64,000 nt of DNA from JACVRW01 sp963716215 (lineage in GTDB: Bacteria; Actinomycetota; Thermoleophilia; Solirubrobacterales; Thermoleophilaceae): the NCBI GenBank assembly GCA_963716215.1, contig OY970298.1, positions 2,418,001 to 2,482,000 on the forward strand, given 5' to 3'. The translations under genes were made by a program, and so were the position numbers. Positions 27,435 to 36,326 of the stretch are shown here, piece by piece. Every line of letters starts with the position of its first letter. Position 1 is the stretch's first letter. The notes under the pieces were generated by a model, which had not been told where the DNA came from, made no database searches, and worked only from the letters and a program-made list of their open reading frames with translations.

Positions 27435-28711
27435 TGGGCGCCCGCGCGGGCATCGTCGTCACCGGCACCGAGGTCCTCACGGGCCGCGTACGCGACCGCA
27501 ACGGCCCGTGGCTGTCGGACCGGCTGCTCGAGCTCGGCGTCGAGCTCGCCCACATCACGATCTGCGGCGACCGGCCGGAGGACATGCTCGCCCAGCTCGC
27601 CTTCATGGCCGACCAGGGCGTCGACCTGGTAATCACGAGCGGCGGTCTCGGCCCGACCGCCGACGACCTCACCATCGAGATGGTGGCCCGCTTCACCGGG
27701 CGTGAGCTGTTCCTCGACGACGCGCTGGAGGAGCGCATCGCGGACATCCTGCGCCCGCTCATGAAGCGCTTCCGCCACCTCGACTTCGACGCGGTGCGCG
27801 CCGCCAACCGCAAGCAGGCGCTGGTGCCGGAGGGCGCGCACGTGATCTACCCGGCCGGCACCGCCCCCGGGCTGGTCGTGCCCGGCAAGCCGACGATCGT
27901 GGTGCTGCCCGGCCCGCCGCGCGAGGTGCACGCGATGTGGTCCGAGGCCGTCGAGACGGAGGCGTTTCAGGAGGCCGTCGGCGCCCGGACCGCTTACGAG
28001 CAGCAGACGCTGCGCCTGTTCGGCATCCCGGAGTCGGAGATCGCCGAGACGCTGCGGCTCGCCGAAGCGGAGGTCGAGGGGTTCGGCGCCCTCGAGATCA
28101 CGACCTGCCTCCGGCGGGCCGAGGTCGAGGTGGTCACACGCTGGGAGCCCGACGCCGCAGCCGCCTGGGACGCCGTGCGGGCGCTGATCGCCGAGCGCCA
28201 CGAGCACTCGCTGTTCTCCACCGACGGGACGACGGTCGACGAGCAGGTGGCCGCGCTGCTGGCGGAACGCACCGTCGCGGTCGCCGAGTCGTGCACCGGC
28301 GGGCTGATGGCCGCCCGGCTGACCGAGCGGCCCGGATCGTCGGCGTACGTAGCCGGCGGCGTGGTGAGCTACTCGAACGAGGCGAAAGCCGCGCTGCTTG
28401 GCGTCGATACGACTCTGATCGAGCGCACAGGGGCCGTCTCGCTGGAGGTGGCCGAGGCGATGGCGGACGGTGCGCTGGCACGCTTCGAGGCGGACACGGC
28501 GGTGGCGATCACGGGGGTGGCCGGCCCCGGTGGCGGCACGGAGGCGAAGCCGGTCGGGTACGTGTGCTGGGCGGTCAAGCTGGCGGACGGCTCGAGCCTC
28601 GTGCGCGACGCACGCCTGCCTGGAGACCGCGCCGAGGTGCGCGACCGCTCGACCACGGTGGGGATGCATCTGCTGCGCCGGATCCTGCGCGGGGAGGGCT
28701 TCGAGATCTGA
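27434..28711 (+). CDS. cinA: CinA family protein (nicotinamide-nucleotide amidase)
   Basis: A 425-aa two-domain protein. The N-terminal half is the molybdopterin-binding-like COG1058 domain (GTEVLTGRVRDRNGPWLSDRL, TSGGLGPTADDLT, PGPPREVHAM). The C-terminal half is the NMN amidohydrolase domain (AVAESCTGGLMAARLTERPGSS, AITGVAGPGGGTEAKPVG). It probably recycles NMN to NaMN in the pyridine nucleotide cycle. The cinA-thpR-recA proximity is common in actinobacteria. The start overlaps the RodZ-like gene (TGATG). Confidence 0.95.
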   Translation: MGARAGIVVTGTEVLTGRVRDRNGPWLSDRLLELGVELAHITICGDRPEDMLAQLAFMADQGVDLVITSGGLGPTADDLTIEMVARFTGRELFLDDALEERIADILRPLMKRFRHLDFDAVRAANRKQALVPEGAHVIYPAGTAPGLVVPGKPTIVVLPGPPREVHAMWSEAVETEAFQEAVGARTAYEQQTLRLFGIPESEIAETLRLAEAEVEGFGALEITTCLRRAEVEVVTRWEPDAAAAWDAVRALIAERHEHSLFSTDGTTVDEQVAALLAERTVAVAESCTGGLMAARLTERPGSSAYVAGGVVSYSNEAKAALLGVDTTLIERTGAVSLEVAEAMADGALARFEADTAVAITGVAGPGGGTEAKPVGYVCWAVKLADGSSLVRDARLPGDRAEVRDRSTTVGMHLLRRILRGEGFEI

Positions 28712-28728
28712 GCGGCCCGCGCGCCCGC

Positions 28729-29271
28729 ATGTTCGTGGCGCTCGACCTGCCCGCCCCGGCGCGCGTGGAGCTGGCGGCGTGGCGCGACGAGCTGATCGCC
28801 GGCCGCGCCGACCTGCGGCCGGTGACCACGGACGCGCTGCACGTGACGCTGGTGTTCCTCGGCTGGCAGGACGAGAGCGCCGCCGAGACGATCGCGGCGG
28901 CAGCGTTCGGCGCCGTCTCCGGACTGGGGCCGCCGGCGCTGCGGGCTGGCGCCGTGCGGCCGCTGCCGCCCCGCGCCCCGCGCCTGTTCGCCCTCGATCT
29001 CGAGGACCGCGACGGGCGTGCGGCGGCGATCCAGGGGGGCGTGTCCGGGGCGCTCGAGGACGGCGGCTGGTATCGGCCGGAGAAGCGCCCGTTCTGGCCA
29101 CACGTGACGCTCGCGCGCGTCAAGCGCCGCGAGCGGCGGGTGTCCGGGCTGCCCGATCGGCCGGCCCCGCCAGCGGATTCGTTCCATGCCCGTGACCTGA
29201 CGCTCTACCGTTCCACCTTGCGTCCGCAGGGCGCGCTCTACGAGCCGCTCGCGCAAGCCAGACTGGAGTAG
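28729..29271 (+). CDS. thpR: RNA 2',3'-cyclic phosphodiesterase (ThpR/LigT)
   Basis: A 2H phosphoesterase that opens 2',3'-cyclic phosphates at RNA ends. The two catalytic HxT motifs are HVTLVFLG and HVTLARVK, separated by about 85 residues as expected. The N-terminus FVALDLP is typical. The ATG at 28729 gives 180 aa. An in-frame CTG at 28708 overlaps the cinA stop as CTGA and would add seven residues (SGPRAR before the Met), closer to the usual R-x-FVA start; either is possible. Confidence 0.9.
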   Translation: MFVALDLPAPARVELAAWRDELIAGRADLRPVTTDALHVTLVFLGWQDESAAETIAAAAFGAVSGLGPPALRAGAVRPLPPRAPRLFALDLEDRDGRAAAIQGGVSGALEDGGWYRPEKRPFWPHVTLARVKRRERRVSGLPDRPAPPADSFHARDLTLYRSTLRPQGALYEPLAQARLE

Positions 29272-29273
29272 AC

Positions 29274-30005
29274 ATGGCCCGCATCCACCGCGCCGCCGCA
29301 GAGGGCTTCGCCCGCTCAGCTGCCGCGTACGAGCGCGGCCGCCCGGACTACCCGGACGCCGCCGTACGGCACCTGGTCGCGCTGCTGCCGCCGCGCCCGG
29401 TGGTGCTCGACCTCGCGGCTGGCACCGGCAAGCTCACACGCGCGCTGGTGGCGGCCGGCCTCAGCGTGATCACGGTCGAGCCTGTGGCCGAGATGCGGGC
29501 GGCGCTGCCGTCCGGGCCGCGAGCGCTCGACGGCACGGCCGAGGCGATCCCGCTGGAGGGCGCGACGGTGGACGCCGTGACCGTCGCGCAGGCGTTCCAC
29601 TGGTTCGACGGCGACGCCGCGCTGCGCGAGATCGCGCGCGTGCTGCGCGAGGATGGGGTGCTGGCGCTGCTCTGGAACCGGCGCGTCGAGGACGACCCGG
29701 TCAACCGCGCCATCGATGAGTTGCAGGCGCCCTACCGCGCCGACGTGCCCACCCACCGCGGCGACGCGTGGCGGGTGGCGTTCGAGCGCACGTCGCTGTT
29801 CGGCCCGCTAGAGCAGCAGGTGTTCGACAACGCCCAGGAGCTCGACGCGGACGGCCTGGAGGCCCGCATGGGCTCGATCAGCTTCATCGCGGCCCTGGAG
29901 CCGGCCGAGCGCGCGCGGGTGCTGGCGCGGGTGCGCGCCCTGGCGGGGGACGGCGTCGTGACGTTGCCGTACCGGACCGAGGTGCAGGTGGCGCGGCGGC
30001 TGTGA
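29274..30005 (+). CDS. Class I SAM-dependent methyltransferase
   Basis: A 243-aa soluble methyltransferase. The SAM-binding motif is VLDLAAGTGKLTRALVAAG, followed by VEPVAEMRAALP and a motif-IV region AQAFHWFDGDAALREIARVL. It resembles the UbiE/Methyltransf_11 group and especially the AQAFHWF subgroup, whose substrates are mostly unknown. It begins 2 nt after thpR and is probably cotranscribed. The substrate cannot be assigned. Confidence 0.88.
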   Translation: MARIHRAAAEGFARSAAAYERGRPDYPDAAVRHLVALLPPRPVVLDLAAGTGKLTRALVAAGLSVITVEPVAEMRAALPSGPRALDGTAEAIPLEGATVDAVTVAQAFHWFDGDAALREIARVLREDGVLALLWNRRVEDDPVNRAIDELQAPYRADVPTHRGDAWRVAFERTSLFGPLEQQVFDNAQELDADGLEARMGSISFIAALEPAERARVLARVRALAGDGVVTLPYRTEVQVARRL

Positions 30006-30015
30006 CCGTGCCCGG

Positions 30016-30525
30016 CTAGTCGGCGGGGGTCAGCTCCACGACCGGGATCTGCCGGTGCGCGGCGCGCGTGCGGTACTGGGTCCACCCGGGATAGATCTCG
30101 ATCCCGCGCGCGTACTCGCGCTCGCGCTCCTCACCCGCCAGCTCGCGCGCCGTCACCTCCCGCGTGGCTCCCTCGAACTCGATCGTCGCGCGCGGGTTGG
30201 CCCGCAGGTTGTAGTACCAGGCCGGGTTGCGCTCCTGGCCGTAGTTCGAGGCGATCACCACCATGCGCTCGCCGTCCGGGAGGCCGACCAGCGGCAGCGT
30301 GTGGCGGCGGCCGGTCTTGGCGCCCGTCGTGGTGATCATGACCACCGGCAGACCGGCCACCCAGGAGACGAACGTGGCGCGCCCCCCGGTCAGCCGGTAG
30401 ACGAGTCGATCGAGGTGGTGCAGCGTTCGCACGTAGACCCAGGAGATCGGCGGCCAGGCCGCGGTGGCGCGCACCGTGCGTCGCAGGAGATTGGCTTGCC
30501 GGTAGCCGTACACGCTCGCTGCCAT
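30016..30525 (-). CDS. Nitroreductase/deazaflavin(F420)-dependent reductase, Ddn family
   Basis: A 169-aa split-beta-barrel protein of the Ddn family. The family block LPVVMITTTGAKTGRRHTLPLVGLPDGE is complete here in two adjoining parts, followed by SNYGQERNPAWYYNLRANP. Known members use coenzyme F420H2 to reduce quinones or nitro compounds. F420 use is family knowledge, not shown by this window, which has no F420 biosynthesis gene. It is divergent from recA. Confidence 0.88.
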   Translation of the reverse strand: MAASVYGYRQANLLRRTVRATAAWPPISWVYVRTLHHLDRLVYRLTGGRATFVSWVAGLPVVMITTTGAKTGRRHTLPLVGLPDGERMVVIASNYGQERNPAWYYNLRANPRATIEFEGATREVTARELAGEEREREYARGIEIYPGWTQYRTRAAHRQIPVVELTPAD

Positions 30526-30541
30526 CCAACCACACCGGGGG

Positions 30542-30557
30542 GCGAACGTCTGTCCGA
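30542..30557 (+). promoter_or_regulatory. Candidate LexA (SOS) box upstream of recA
   Basis: GCGAAC-GTCT-GTCCGA matches 10 of 12 fixed positions of the mycobacterial-type LexA site TCGAAC-N4-GTTCGA. It ends 47 nt before the recA start. A TAGCTT hexamer (30567-30572) lies downstream at -10 spacing, so the box would cover the -35 region, a normal place for repression. No lexA gene is in the window. Confidence 0.6.
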
Positions 30558-30604
30558 TTGGGCTCCTAGCTTGTGCATCTCAAAGAGCTTTCGAGAGGAC
30601 GGAC

Positions 30605-31732
30605 ATGGCGGACATGGACAAGGAGCAGCAGAAGGCCGCTCAGGCGCGCGAGTCCGCGCTGAAGAACGCCCTCGGCCAGATCGAGCGGCAGTTCGGGCAG
30701 GGATCGATCATGAAGATGGGGGAGGAGGGCGCCCAGGTGCGCGTCGACGCCATCCCCACCGGCGCACTTTCGCTCGACCTCGCCCTCGGGGTCGGAGGCC
30801 TGCCGCGCGGGCGCATCGTCGAGGTGTTCGGGCCGGAGTCGTCCGGTAAGACCACGCTGGTCTACCACGTGCTCGCAAACGCCCAGCGGTTGGGTGGCAT
30901 CTGCGCGTTCATCGACGCCGAGCACGCCATGGACCCGGCCTACGCCAAGCGCATCGGGGTGGACGTGGACGAGCTGCTCGTCTCCCAGCCCGACCACGGG
31001 GAGCAGGCGCTCGAGATCGCCGACCTGCTGATCCGCTCGGGGGCGGTGGACATCGTGGCGATCGACTCGGTCGCCGCCCTGACCCCGAAGTCCGAGCTGG
31101 AGGGGGCGATGGGCGACCAGTCGGTCGGCCTGCAGGCCCGGATGATGTCGCAGGCGATGCGCAAGCTCGCCGGCAACCTCAACCGCGCCAACACCCTCTG
31201 TCTGCTCACCAACCAGATCCGCGAGAAGGTCGGCGTGATGTTCGGGTCGCCGGAGACGCAGCCGGGCGGGCGGGCGCTCAAGTTCTACGCGTCGCAGCGC
31301 CTCGACATCCGGCGCATCGAGACCCTCAAGGAGGGCACCGAGGCGGTCGGCAACCGGGTGCGCGTGAAGGTCGTCAAGAACAAGGTGGCCGCGCCGTTCC
31401 GGCAGGCCGAGTTCGACATCGAGTACGGCGTTGGCATCTCGAGTCAGGGTTGCATCCTGGACCTCGGCATCGAGCACGGGATCGTGCAGAAGTCGGGCTC
31501 GTTCTTCTCGTACGGGGACGAGCGGATGGGCCAGGGCCGCAACAACGTGAAGGGCTACCTGCGCGAGCACCCCGAGATCGCTGACGAGATCGAGCGCCAG
31601 ATCTATGAGGCGGTCGGTGCCGTACCCGCCTCGGCACCGCTGGCGGCCGTGCCGCCGCCCGAGGAGGGCGAGGACGCCGCTGAGCCGGACGCGCCACCCC
31701 CTGAGCAGCCGGCCGAGGAGAGAGCGGCCTAG
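30605..31732 (+). CDS. recA: Recombinase RecA
   Basis: RecA forms filaments on single-stranded DNA for strand exchange and LexA cleavage. The 375-aa product has Walker A GPESSGKTT near residue 76, the QPDHGEQALEI and IDSVAAL segments, and the L2-loop region TNQIREKVGVMFG. The C-terminal ~30 residues are Pro/Glu/Ala-rich. The ATG has a GAGAGGAC site upstream. recX follows after 23 nt. Confidence 0.98.
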   Translation: MADMDKEQQKAAQARESALKNALGQIERQFGQGSIMKMGEEGAQVRVDAIPTGALSLDLALGVGGLPRGRIVEVFGPESSGKTTLVYHVLANAQRLGGICAFIDAEHAMDPAYAKRIGVDVDELLVSQPDHGEQALEIADLLIRSGAVDIVAIDSVAALTPKSELEGAMGDQSVGLQARMMSQAMRKLAGNLNRANTLCLLTNQIREKVGVMFGSPETQPGGRALKFYASQRLDIRRIETLKEGTEAVGNRVRVKVVKNKVAAPFRQAEFDIEYGVGISSQGCILDLGIEHGIVQKSGSFFSYGDERMGQGRNNVKGYLREHPEIADEIERQIYEAVGAVPASAPLAAVPPPEEGEDAAEPDAPPPEQPAEERAA

Positions 31733-31755
31733 CGGGCGGCTCGCCGAGCACGGTC

Positions 31756-32265
31756 ATGGACGACCCGACCGCCGGCAGACACGACGAAGAGGCCCGGGAG
31801 CGGGAGCGTGCGCTGCAGCTCGGCTACCGGGCCGTTGGCCACCGCGACCGCACCGTCGCCGAGCTGCGCACGTTCCTGGAGCGCAAGCGGGTGGAGCCGG
31901 GAGCGATCGACGACGCGGTGGCTGAGCTGACCGAGGCGGGCCTGCTCGACGACGCCCGGTACGCGCAGCGCTTCGCCGAGGACAAGCGCGAGCTGGACCG
32001 CTGGGGCTCCGAGCGCATCGCCCGCGAGCTCCAGCGCCGCGGCATCCCGCCGGCCCTGATCGAAGCCGTCGTGGCCGACCAGAGCCGGGAGGCGGAGCTG
32101 GCGTCGGCGCTAGTGCTGCTTGCGCAGCGAGCACCGCCGCCGCGCGACGACCGCGAGCGCGACCGCGCCTGGCGATTGCTGGTCCGGCGCGGCTATGACA
32201 GCGAGCTGGCGTACGAGGCCGTGCGCCGCCACGAGCACGCCGCGGACGAGCTCGACGCCGCCTGA
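31756..32265 (+). CDS. recX: Regulatory protein RecX
   Basis: RecX modulates RecA filament growth. The 169-aa product shows the tandem three-helix repeats of the family: residues ~20-60 (ALQLGYRAVGHRDRTVAELRTFL), then LLDDARYAQRFAEDKR with WGSERIARELQRRGI, and a C-terminal RAWRLLVRRGYDSELAYEAVR. The position directly after recA is the standard arrangement. Confidence 0.95.
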   Translation: MDDPTAGRHDEEARERERALQLGYRAVGHRDRTVAELRTFLERKRVEPGAIDDAVAELTEAGLLDDARYAQRFAEDKRELDRWGSERIARELQRRGIPPALIEAVVADQSREAELASALVLLAQRAPPPRDDRERDRAWRLLVRRGYDSELAYEAVRRHEHAADELDAA

Positions 32266-32272
32266 GTTCGGC

Positions 32273-32301
32273 TTGCCAGCGACCCGGTGCGGGGCTAACC
32301 T
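32273..32301 (+). promoter_or_regulatory. Candidate promoter for the RNase Y leader
   Basis: TTGCCA (32273-32278, five of six -35 consensus bases) and TAACCT (32296-32301, -10) are separated by exactly 17 bp. Transcription would start near 32308 and give a leader of about 245 nt before rny. Confidence 0.6.
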
Positions 32302-32307
32302 CATGTG

Positions 32308-32552
32308 GACGCGGTCGCTAGGGCCGCCGTGAGACTGAAACACCAGCAAATCACCTTCTTTTTGCGGACAATGACCACACCTGACCGACTTGAAGGGAGT
32401 ATTCGGGAGGGGCCATAGAGCCGATTCGCGCGCGCCAGCCTGAGGCGCGCGTGCCGCTTTCGGAGGTAGCACTGGTGTCTCACGGCGCCGAGCCGGTCGC
32501 TCGGAACTGACGAGGCCGGCGCGCGCAGCGCCGGGACAGAGGGAGACACCTG
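32308..32552 (+). promoter_or_regulatory. Long structured 5' leader of rny (unassigned)
   Basis: The window's longest gap holds no supported gene. Its first part (around 32330-32400) is richer in A/T than its surroundings and includes a weak GCAAA/TTTGC pairing (32346-32365). Three hairpins follow: a 10-bp stem (32427-32436 with 32444-32453, loop AGCCTGA), a 6-bp stem (32488-32493 with 32499-32504) and a 7-bp stem (32516-32522 with 32528-32534). I could not match it to a known riboswitch. It may autoregulate RNase Y or be a separate small RNA. Confidence 0.5.
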
Positions 32553-34043
32553 ATGGAGATCGTGTTGGCGGCGCTGGTGGCAGCAGCGGTCGCGGTGTCC
32601 GTGGCGTTGTTGCTGCAGCGTCCGCGCGCCGCGCAGCCCGTCACCGGCGCACCCCCGGGGCCCGACGCGCGCGAGGCGACCTCCGCCGGCGCGCTGCCAG
32701 CCGCGCACCCCGGCGAGGTCGACGACGAGCTCAGGGCGAGGCGCAACGAGCTGGCCCGCCTCGAGGAGCGACTGCGCGCCAAGGAGGGCTCGATCGAGCT
32801 GAAGGGCCAGGAGCTGGACGAGCGCGAACGGGCGCTCGCCGATCGCCAGCGCAACCTGGACAACGCCCGCGAGCAGCTCAAGGCGGCGAAGCGCGACCAG
32901 GTGCGCGAGCTCGAGCGCGTGTCCAGCCTGAGCGCCGGCCAGGCCAAGCAGATCCTGATGCACGAGCTCGAGGACGAGTTGCGCCACGACAGCGCGCGCC
33001 TGCTGCGCCAGGTGGAGGAGGAGACCCGGCGCGACGCCGACCGCAAGGCGCGCAGCATCCTCGCCGCCGTGATGCAGCGCGTGGCCTCGAGCCACGCCGT
33101 GGAGACGACGGTCTCGGTGGTGGAGCTGAAGTCCGACGAGCTGAAGGGGCGCATCATCGGGCGCGAGGGCCGCAACATCCGAGCGCTCGAGACGCTCACC
33201 GGGATCGACTTCATCATCGACGACACGCCCGGGGCGGTGCTGCTGTCCGGCTTCGACGGCGTCCGCCGCGAGATCGCGCGGATCACGCTGGAGAAGCTGC
33301 TCCAGGACGGGCGCATCCATCCGGCGCGCATCGAGGAGGCCTTCCACCAGGCCAAGTCGGAGATCGACCAGCACGTGGTGGAGATCGGCGAGCAGGCCGT
33401 CTTCGAGGCCAACATCGGCTCCGTCCATCCGGAGCTGGTCAAGGTGCTCGGCCGGCTGCGCTTTCGCACCAGCTACGGCCAGAACGTGCTCGCCCACTCG
33501 ATCGAGTGCGCGCGCCTGGCGGCGATGCTGGCCGCCGAGCTGGGCGGCGACCCGCGCGTGGCCGCGCGCGCGGCGCTCCTGCACGACATCGGCAAGGCCG
33601 TCTCGCACGAGTCCGAGGGCCCGCACGCGCTCGTCGGCGGCGAGCTGGCGCGTCGCCACAAGGAGGCCGAGGCGGTCGCCCACGCGATGGAGGCGCACCA
33701 CAACGAAGTGGAGCCGCAAACGGTCGAGGCGGTGATCGTGCAGATCGTCGACGCGCTCTCGGGCGCGCGCCCGGGTGCCCGCGGCGAGTCGCTCGAGCTG
33801 TACGTCAAGCGCCTCCACGAGCTCGAGGGCATCGCCGCGCGCCACGCGGGCGTCGACAAGGTCTACGCGATGCACGCGGGCCGCGAGATCCGCGTGATCG
33901 TGCACCCGGAGGAGATCGACGACGACGGCGCGGCACTGCTGTCGCGCGAGATCGCCCGCGAGGTGGAGAAGCAGCTCGACTATCCGGGCCAGATCAAGGT
34001 GACCGTGATCCGGGAGAGCCGGGCGACCGACTACGCGCGGTGA
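32553..34043 (+). CDS. rny: Ribonuclease Y
   Basis: RNase Y is a membrane-anchored endoribonuclease starting mRNA decay. The 496-aa product has an N-terminal membrane helix (residues 2-22), a coiled coil (~58-130), a KH domain (GRIIGREGRNIRALETLTG) and an HD domain (LLHDIGKAVSHE). It joins RNase J and PNPase, also in this window, as the likely RNA decay set. The stop overlaps the DUF1089-type gene (GTGA). Confidence 0.96.
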   Translation: MEIVLAALVAAAVAVSVALLLQRPRAAQPVTGAPPGPDAREATSAGALPAAHPGEVDDELRARRNELARLEERLRAKEGSIELKGQELDERERALADRQRNLDNAREQLKAAKRDQVRELERVSSLSAGQAKQILMHELEDELRHDSARLLRQVEEETRRDADRKARSILAAVMQRVASSHAVETTVSVVELKSDELKGRIIGREGRNIRALETLTGIDFIIDDTPGAVLLSGFDGVRREIARITLEKLLQDGRIHPARIEEAFHQAKSEIDQHVVEIGEQAVFEANIGSVHPELVKVLGRLRFRTSYGQNVLAHSIECARLAAMLAAELGGDPRVAARAALLHDIGKAVSHESEGPHALVGGELARRHKEAEAVAHAMEAHHNEVEPQTVEAVIVQIVDALSGARPGARGESLELYVKRLHELEGIAARHAGVDKVYAMHAGREIRVIVHPEEIDDDGAALLSREIAREVEKQLDYPGQIKVTVIRESRATDYAR

Positions 34044-34597
34044 GCCGGCGGCTGGTCGTCTGGCGTGGGGTGGAGGAGTGGCTGGCGGAGGCGTGCGAGG
34101 TCACGCTGGACGCCGAACGGCTGGTGGCCACCGGATGCCAGCTCGGGGCCGATCCGCATCCCTACCAGGTCGACTACGAGCTGACCACCGGTGCCGGGTG
34201 GGTCACGGAGCGGCTGCTGGTGAGCGCGCGCGACGCCCACGGGCGGCGCGAGCTCGACCTGCGTCGTACCGACGATGGAGCCTGGACCGCCAACGGGGAG
34301 CTGCAGCCGCATGTCGAGGGCGCGCTCGACTGCGATCTCGCCTTCTCCCCGCTCACGAACCTGATGCCGGCGCGCCGCCTGGGGACGGCGCCGGTCGAGC
34401 ACGTGATGGCGTGGGTGTCGGTGCCGGACCTGGTCGTGGTGCGCTCCGAGCAGCGCTACGAGCCGATCGACGACACGCACGTGCGCTTCGTCGGGCTCGA
34501 CGACGGCTTCACCGCGGAGCTGGAGCTGGACGAGGACGGCCTGGTGGTGCGCTACCCGCGGCTCGCCGAGCGGGTGCTCAGCGCGGCTCGAGCCTGA
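34040..34597 (+). CDS. Putative glycolipid-binding domain protein (DUF1089-type)
   Basis: A 185-aa soluble beta-rich protein resembling the putative glycolipid-binding family (PF06475). Family-like features are the N-terminal RRLVVWRGVEEW, DYELTTGAGWVTERLLV and the DCDLAFSPLTNLMPARRL segment. The biochemical role of the family is not settled. The GTG overlaps the rny stop. Its 3' end overlaps the convergent DUF2255 gene by 20 nt. Confidence 0.75.
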   Translation: MSRRLVVWRGVEEWLAEACEVTLDAERLVATGCQLGADPHPYQVDYELTTGAGWVTERLLVSARDAHGRRELDLRRTDDGAWTANGELQPHVEGALDCDLAFSPLTNLMPARRLGTAPVEHVMAWVSVPDLVVVRSEQRYEPIDDTHVRFVGLDDGFTAELELDEDGLVVRYPRLAERVLSAARA

Positions 34598-34934
34598 CGG
34601 TCGCGTGGAGGATCTCGTCGCGCAGCATCGAGTTGAGGTACGGCGAGTCGGTGTACTTGCTGCGCAGGCCGTCCGAGGCGAGCTCGGCCGACTGGGCGTC
34701 GGGTGCGGGCACGGCCAGGACGTCGATCGACTCGTCGTCCAGGTGCACGACCGCCTCGGGGTTGGCACTGATCTCCCGATACCAGCGCCCGGCGTCGCCC
34801 CGCAGGGAGCGCACGAAGACCTGACCCTCCTCCACCACCGGCCAGACGGTGGTGTGGTGGACGGGCGAGTCCGCGTCGCGGCGCGTCTCGATCTCGATCT
34901 CCTGAGCGGCTTCCAGAGCCTCGGGCCAGTCCAT
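34578..34934 (-). CDS. DUF2255 family protein
   Basis: A 118-aa protein with a split-barrel, FMN-binding-like pattern: TTVWPVVEEGQVFVRSLRGDAGRWYREISANPEA is the family hallmark, here quoted in part as VFVRSLRG and RWYREISANPEA. The late KYTDSPYLNSMLRDE block is also present. Its function is unknown; it is related in fold to nitroreductase/pyridoxamine oxidase-like proteins. It is transcribed toward the glycolipid-binding gene, overlapping it by 20 nt, and divergently from miaB. Confidence 0.75.
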   Translation of the reverse strand: MDWPEALEAAQEIEIETRRDADSPVHHTTVWPVVEEGQVFVRSLRGDAGRWYREISANPEAVVHLDDESIDVLAVPAPDAQSAELASDGLRSKYTDSPYLNSMLRDEILHATVRLEPR

Positions 34935-34990
34935 CGCGGCGAGACTAGCGCGGCACCGGCCGCGGCCGCTCGCACTATGCTCGGCGCGGC

Positions 34991-36310
34991 ATGAAGAGCT
35001 ACCACCTGACGACCTTCGGGTGCCAGATGAACGAGCACGACTCGGAGCGCATGAAGGGCATGCTCGAGTCGCTCGGCTACGCCGAGGCGCACGATCGCGA
35101 GGGCGCCGACCTGATCCTGTTCAACACCTGCTCGATCCGCGAGAAGGCCGACAACCGGCTGGTCGGCCACCTCGGGGAGGCGAAGCGCCTGAAGGGGGAG
35201 GACCCGGAGCGCGTGATCGGGGTCGGCGGCTGCTGGTCGCAGTCGATGAAGGAGCAGGTGTTCGAGCTGTTCCCGTTCGTGGACGTCGCCTTCGGCCCCG
35301 GCCAGGTGCACAAGCTCGCCGAGTTCCTGACCAGCGACAGCCTCAGCGCACAGGGCTATTTCGAGTTCGAGGGCTTCACCGGGCATCTGCCGATGAAGCG
35401 CGAGCGCGACTTCCAGGCGTGGGTGCAGATCTCGGTCGGCTGCAACTGCGCGTGCTCGTATTGCATCGTCCCCTCCACGCGCGGCCGGGAGGTGTCGCGT
35501 CCGGTCGGCGAGCTGGTGGCCGAGGTCGAGCGGCTGGCGGCCGACGGGGTGCGCGAGGTGACGCTGCTGGGCCAGAACGTGTGCTCCTACGGGCGCGACC
35601 TGCCGAAGGGGGCGAAGTCCACGTTCGCGGAGCTTCTCTCGATGCTCGACGCCGTCGACGGACTGGAGCGAATCCGCTACACGAGCCCACATCCCAAGGA
35701 CATTCGCGAGGACGTGATCCGAGCCCACGCCGAGCTGCCGAGCGTGTGCGAGCACATTCACCTGCCGCTGCAGTCGGGCTCGTCGCGCGTGCTCAAGGCG
35801 ATGCGTCGCACCTACAACCGCGAGCGCTACCTCGACCGCGTAGCGATGATCCGCGAGCTCGTGCCCGACTGCGCGATCACCACGGACATCATCGTCGGCT
35901 TCCCAGGCGAGACCGACGGCGACTTCGAGGAGACGATGGAGGTGGTCGAGCAGGTGCGCTACGACTCGGCCTTCACGTTCATCTTCTCGCCGCGCCGCGG
36001 AACGCTGGCGGCCGAGCTCGAGGCCCAGCTGCCGAACCCGGTCAAGCGCGAGCGCATGGAGCGCCTGGTGGAGACGGTCCAGCTGCACGCGGCCGAGCGG
36101 GCTCAGCGTTTCGTCGGGCGGTCGGTGGAGGTGCTCGTCGAGGGACCGTCGCGCACGGACCCGGCGCGGCTGCGCGGACGCACTCGGCACAACAAGACGA
36201 TCAACTTCGCCGGCGTGGCCGCGCCCGGCGAGCTCACCGAGGTCGAGGTGGCCTCGGCGACCAGCACGACGCTGGCGGGCGACGAGCGCCTGCTGGCGCG
36301 CGTGGGCTGA
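34991..36310 (+). CDS. miaB: tRNA-2-methylthio-N6-dimethylallyladenosine synthase MiaB
   Basis: MiaB is a radical-SAM enzyme adding a methylthio group to i6A37 of tRNA. The N-terminal cluster cysteines are in FGCQMN, NTCSIRE and GGCWSQ. The radical-SAM triad is CNCACSYC (CxxxCxxC) in ISVGCNCACSYCIVPSTRG. A TRAM domain ends the 439-aa protein. TATGCT (34976-34981) lies 9 nt before the ATG and no Shine-Dalgarno is visible, so the mRNA may be leaderless. Its substrate precursor is made by miaA about 1 kb downstream. Confidence 0.96.
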   Translation: MKSYHLTTFGCQMNEHDSERMKGMLESLGYAEAHDREGADLILFNTCSIREKADNRLVGHLGEAKRLKGEDPERVIGVGGCWSQSMKEQVFELFPFVDVAFGPGQVHKLAEFLTSDSLSAQGYFEFEGFTGHLPMKRERDFQAWVQISVGCNCACSYCIVPSTRGREVSRPVGELVAEVERLAADGVREVTLLGQNVCSYGRDLPKGAKSTFAELLSMLDAVDGLERIRYTSPHPKDIREDVIRAHAELPSVCEHIHLPLQSGSSRVLKAMRRTYNRERYLDRVAMIRELVPDCAITTDIIVGFPGETDGDFEETMEVVEQVRYDSAFTFIFSPRRGTLAAELEAQLPNPVKRERMERLVETVQLHAAERAQRFVGRSVEVLVEGPSRTDPARLRGRTRHNKTINFAGVAAPGELTEVEVASATSTTLAGDERLLARVG

Positions 36311-36326
36311 GGCGCTGCGACGCGGC

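Noticed and set aside
32266..32552. A known riboswitch (c-di-AMP, c-di-GMP) or tmRNA in the rny leader
   Set aside because: The conserved core motifs of these classes are not present; only simple hairpins were found.
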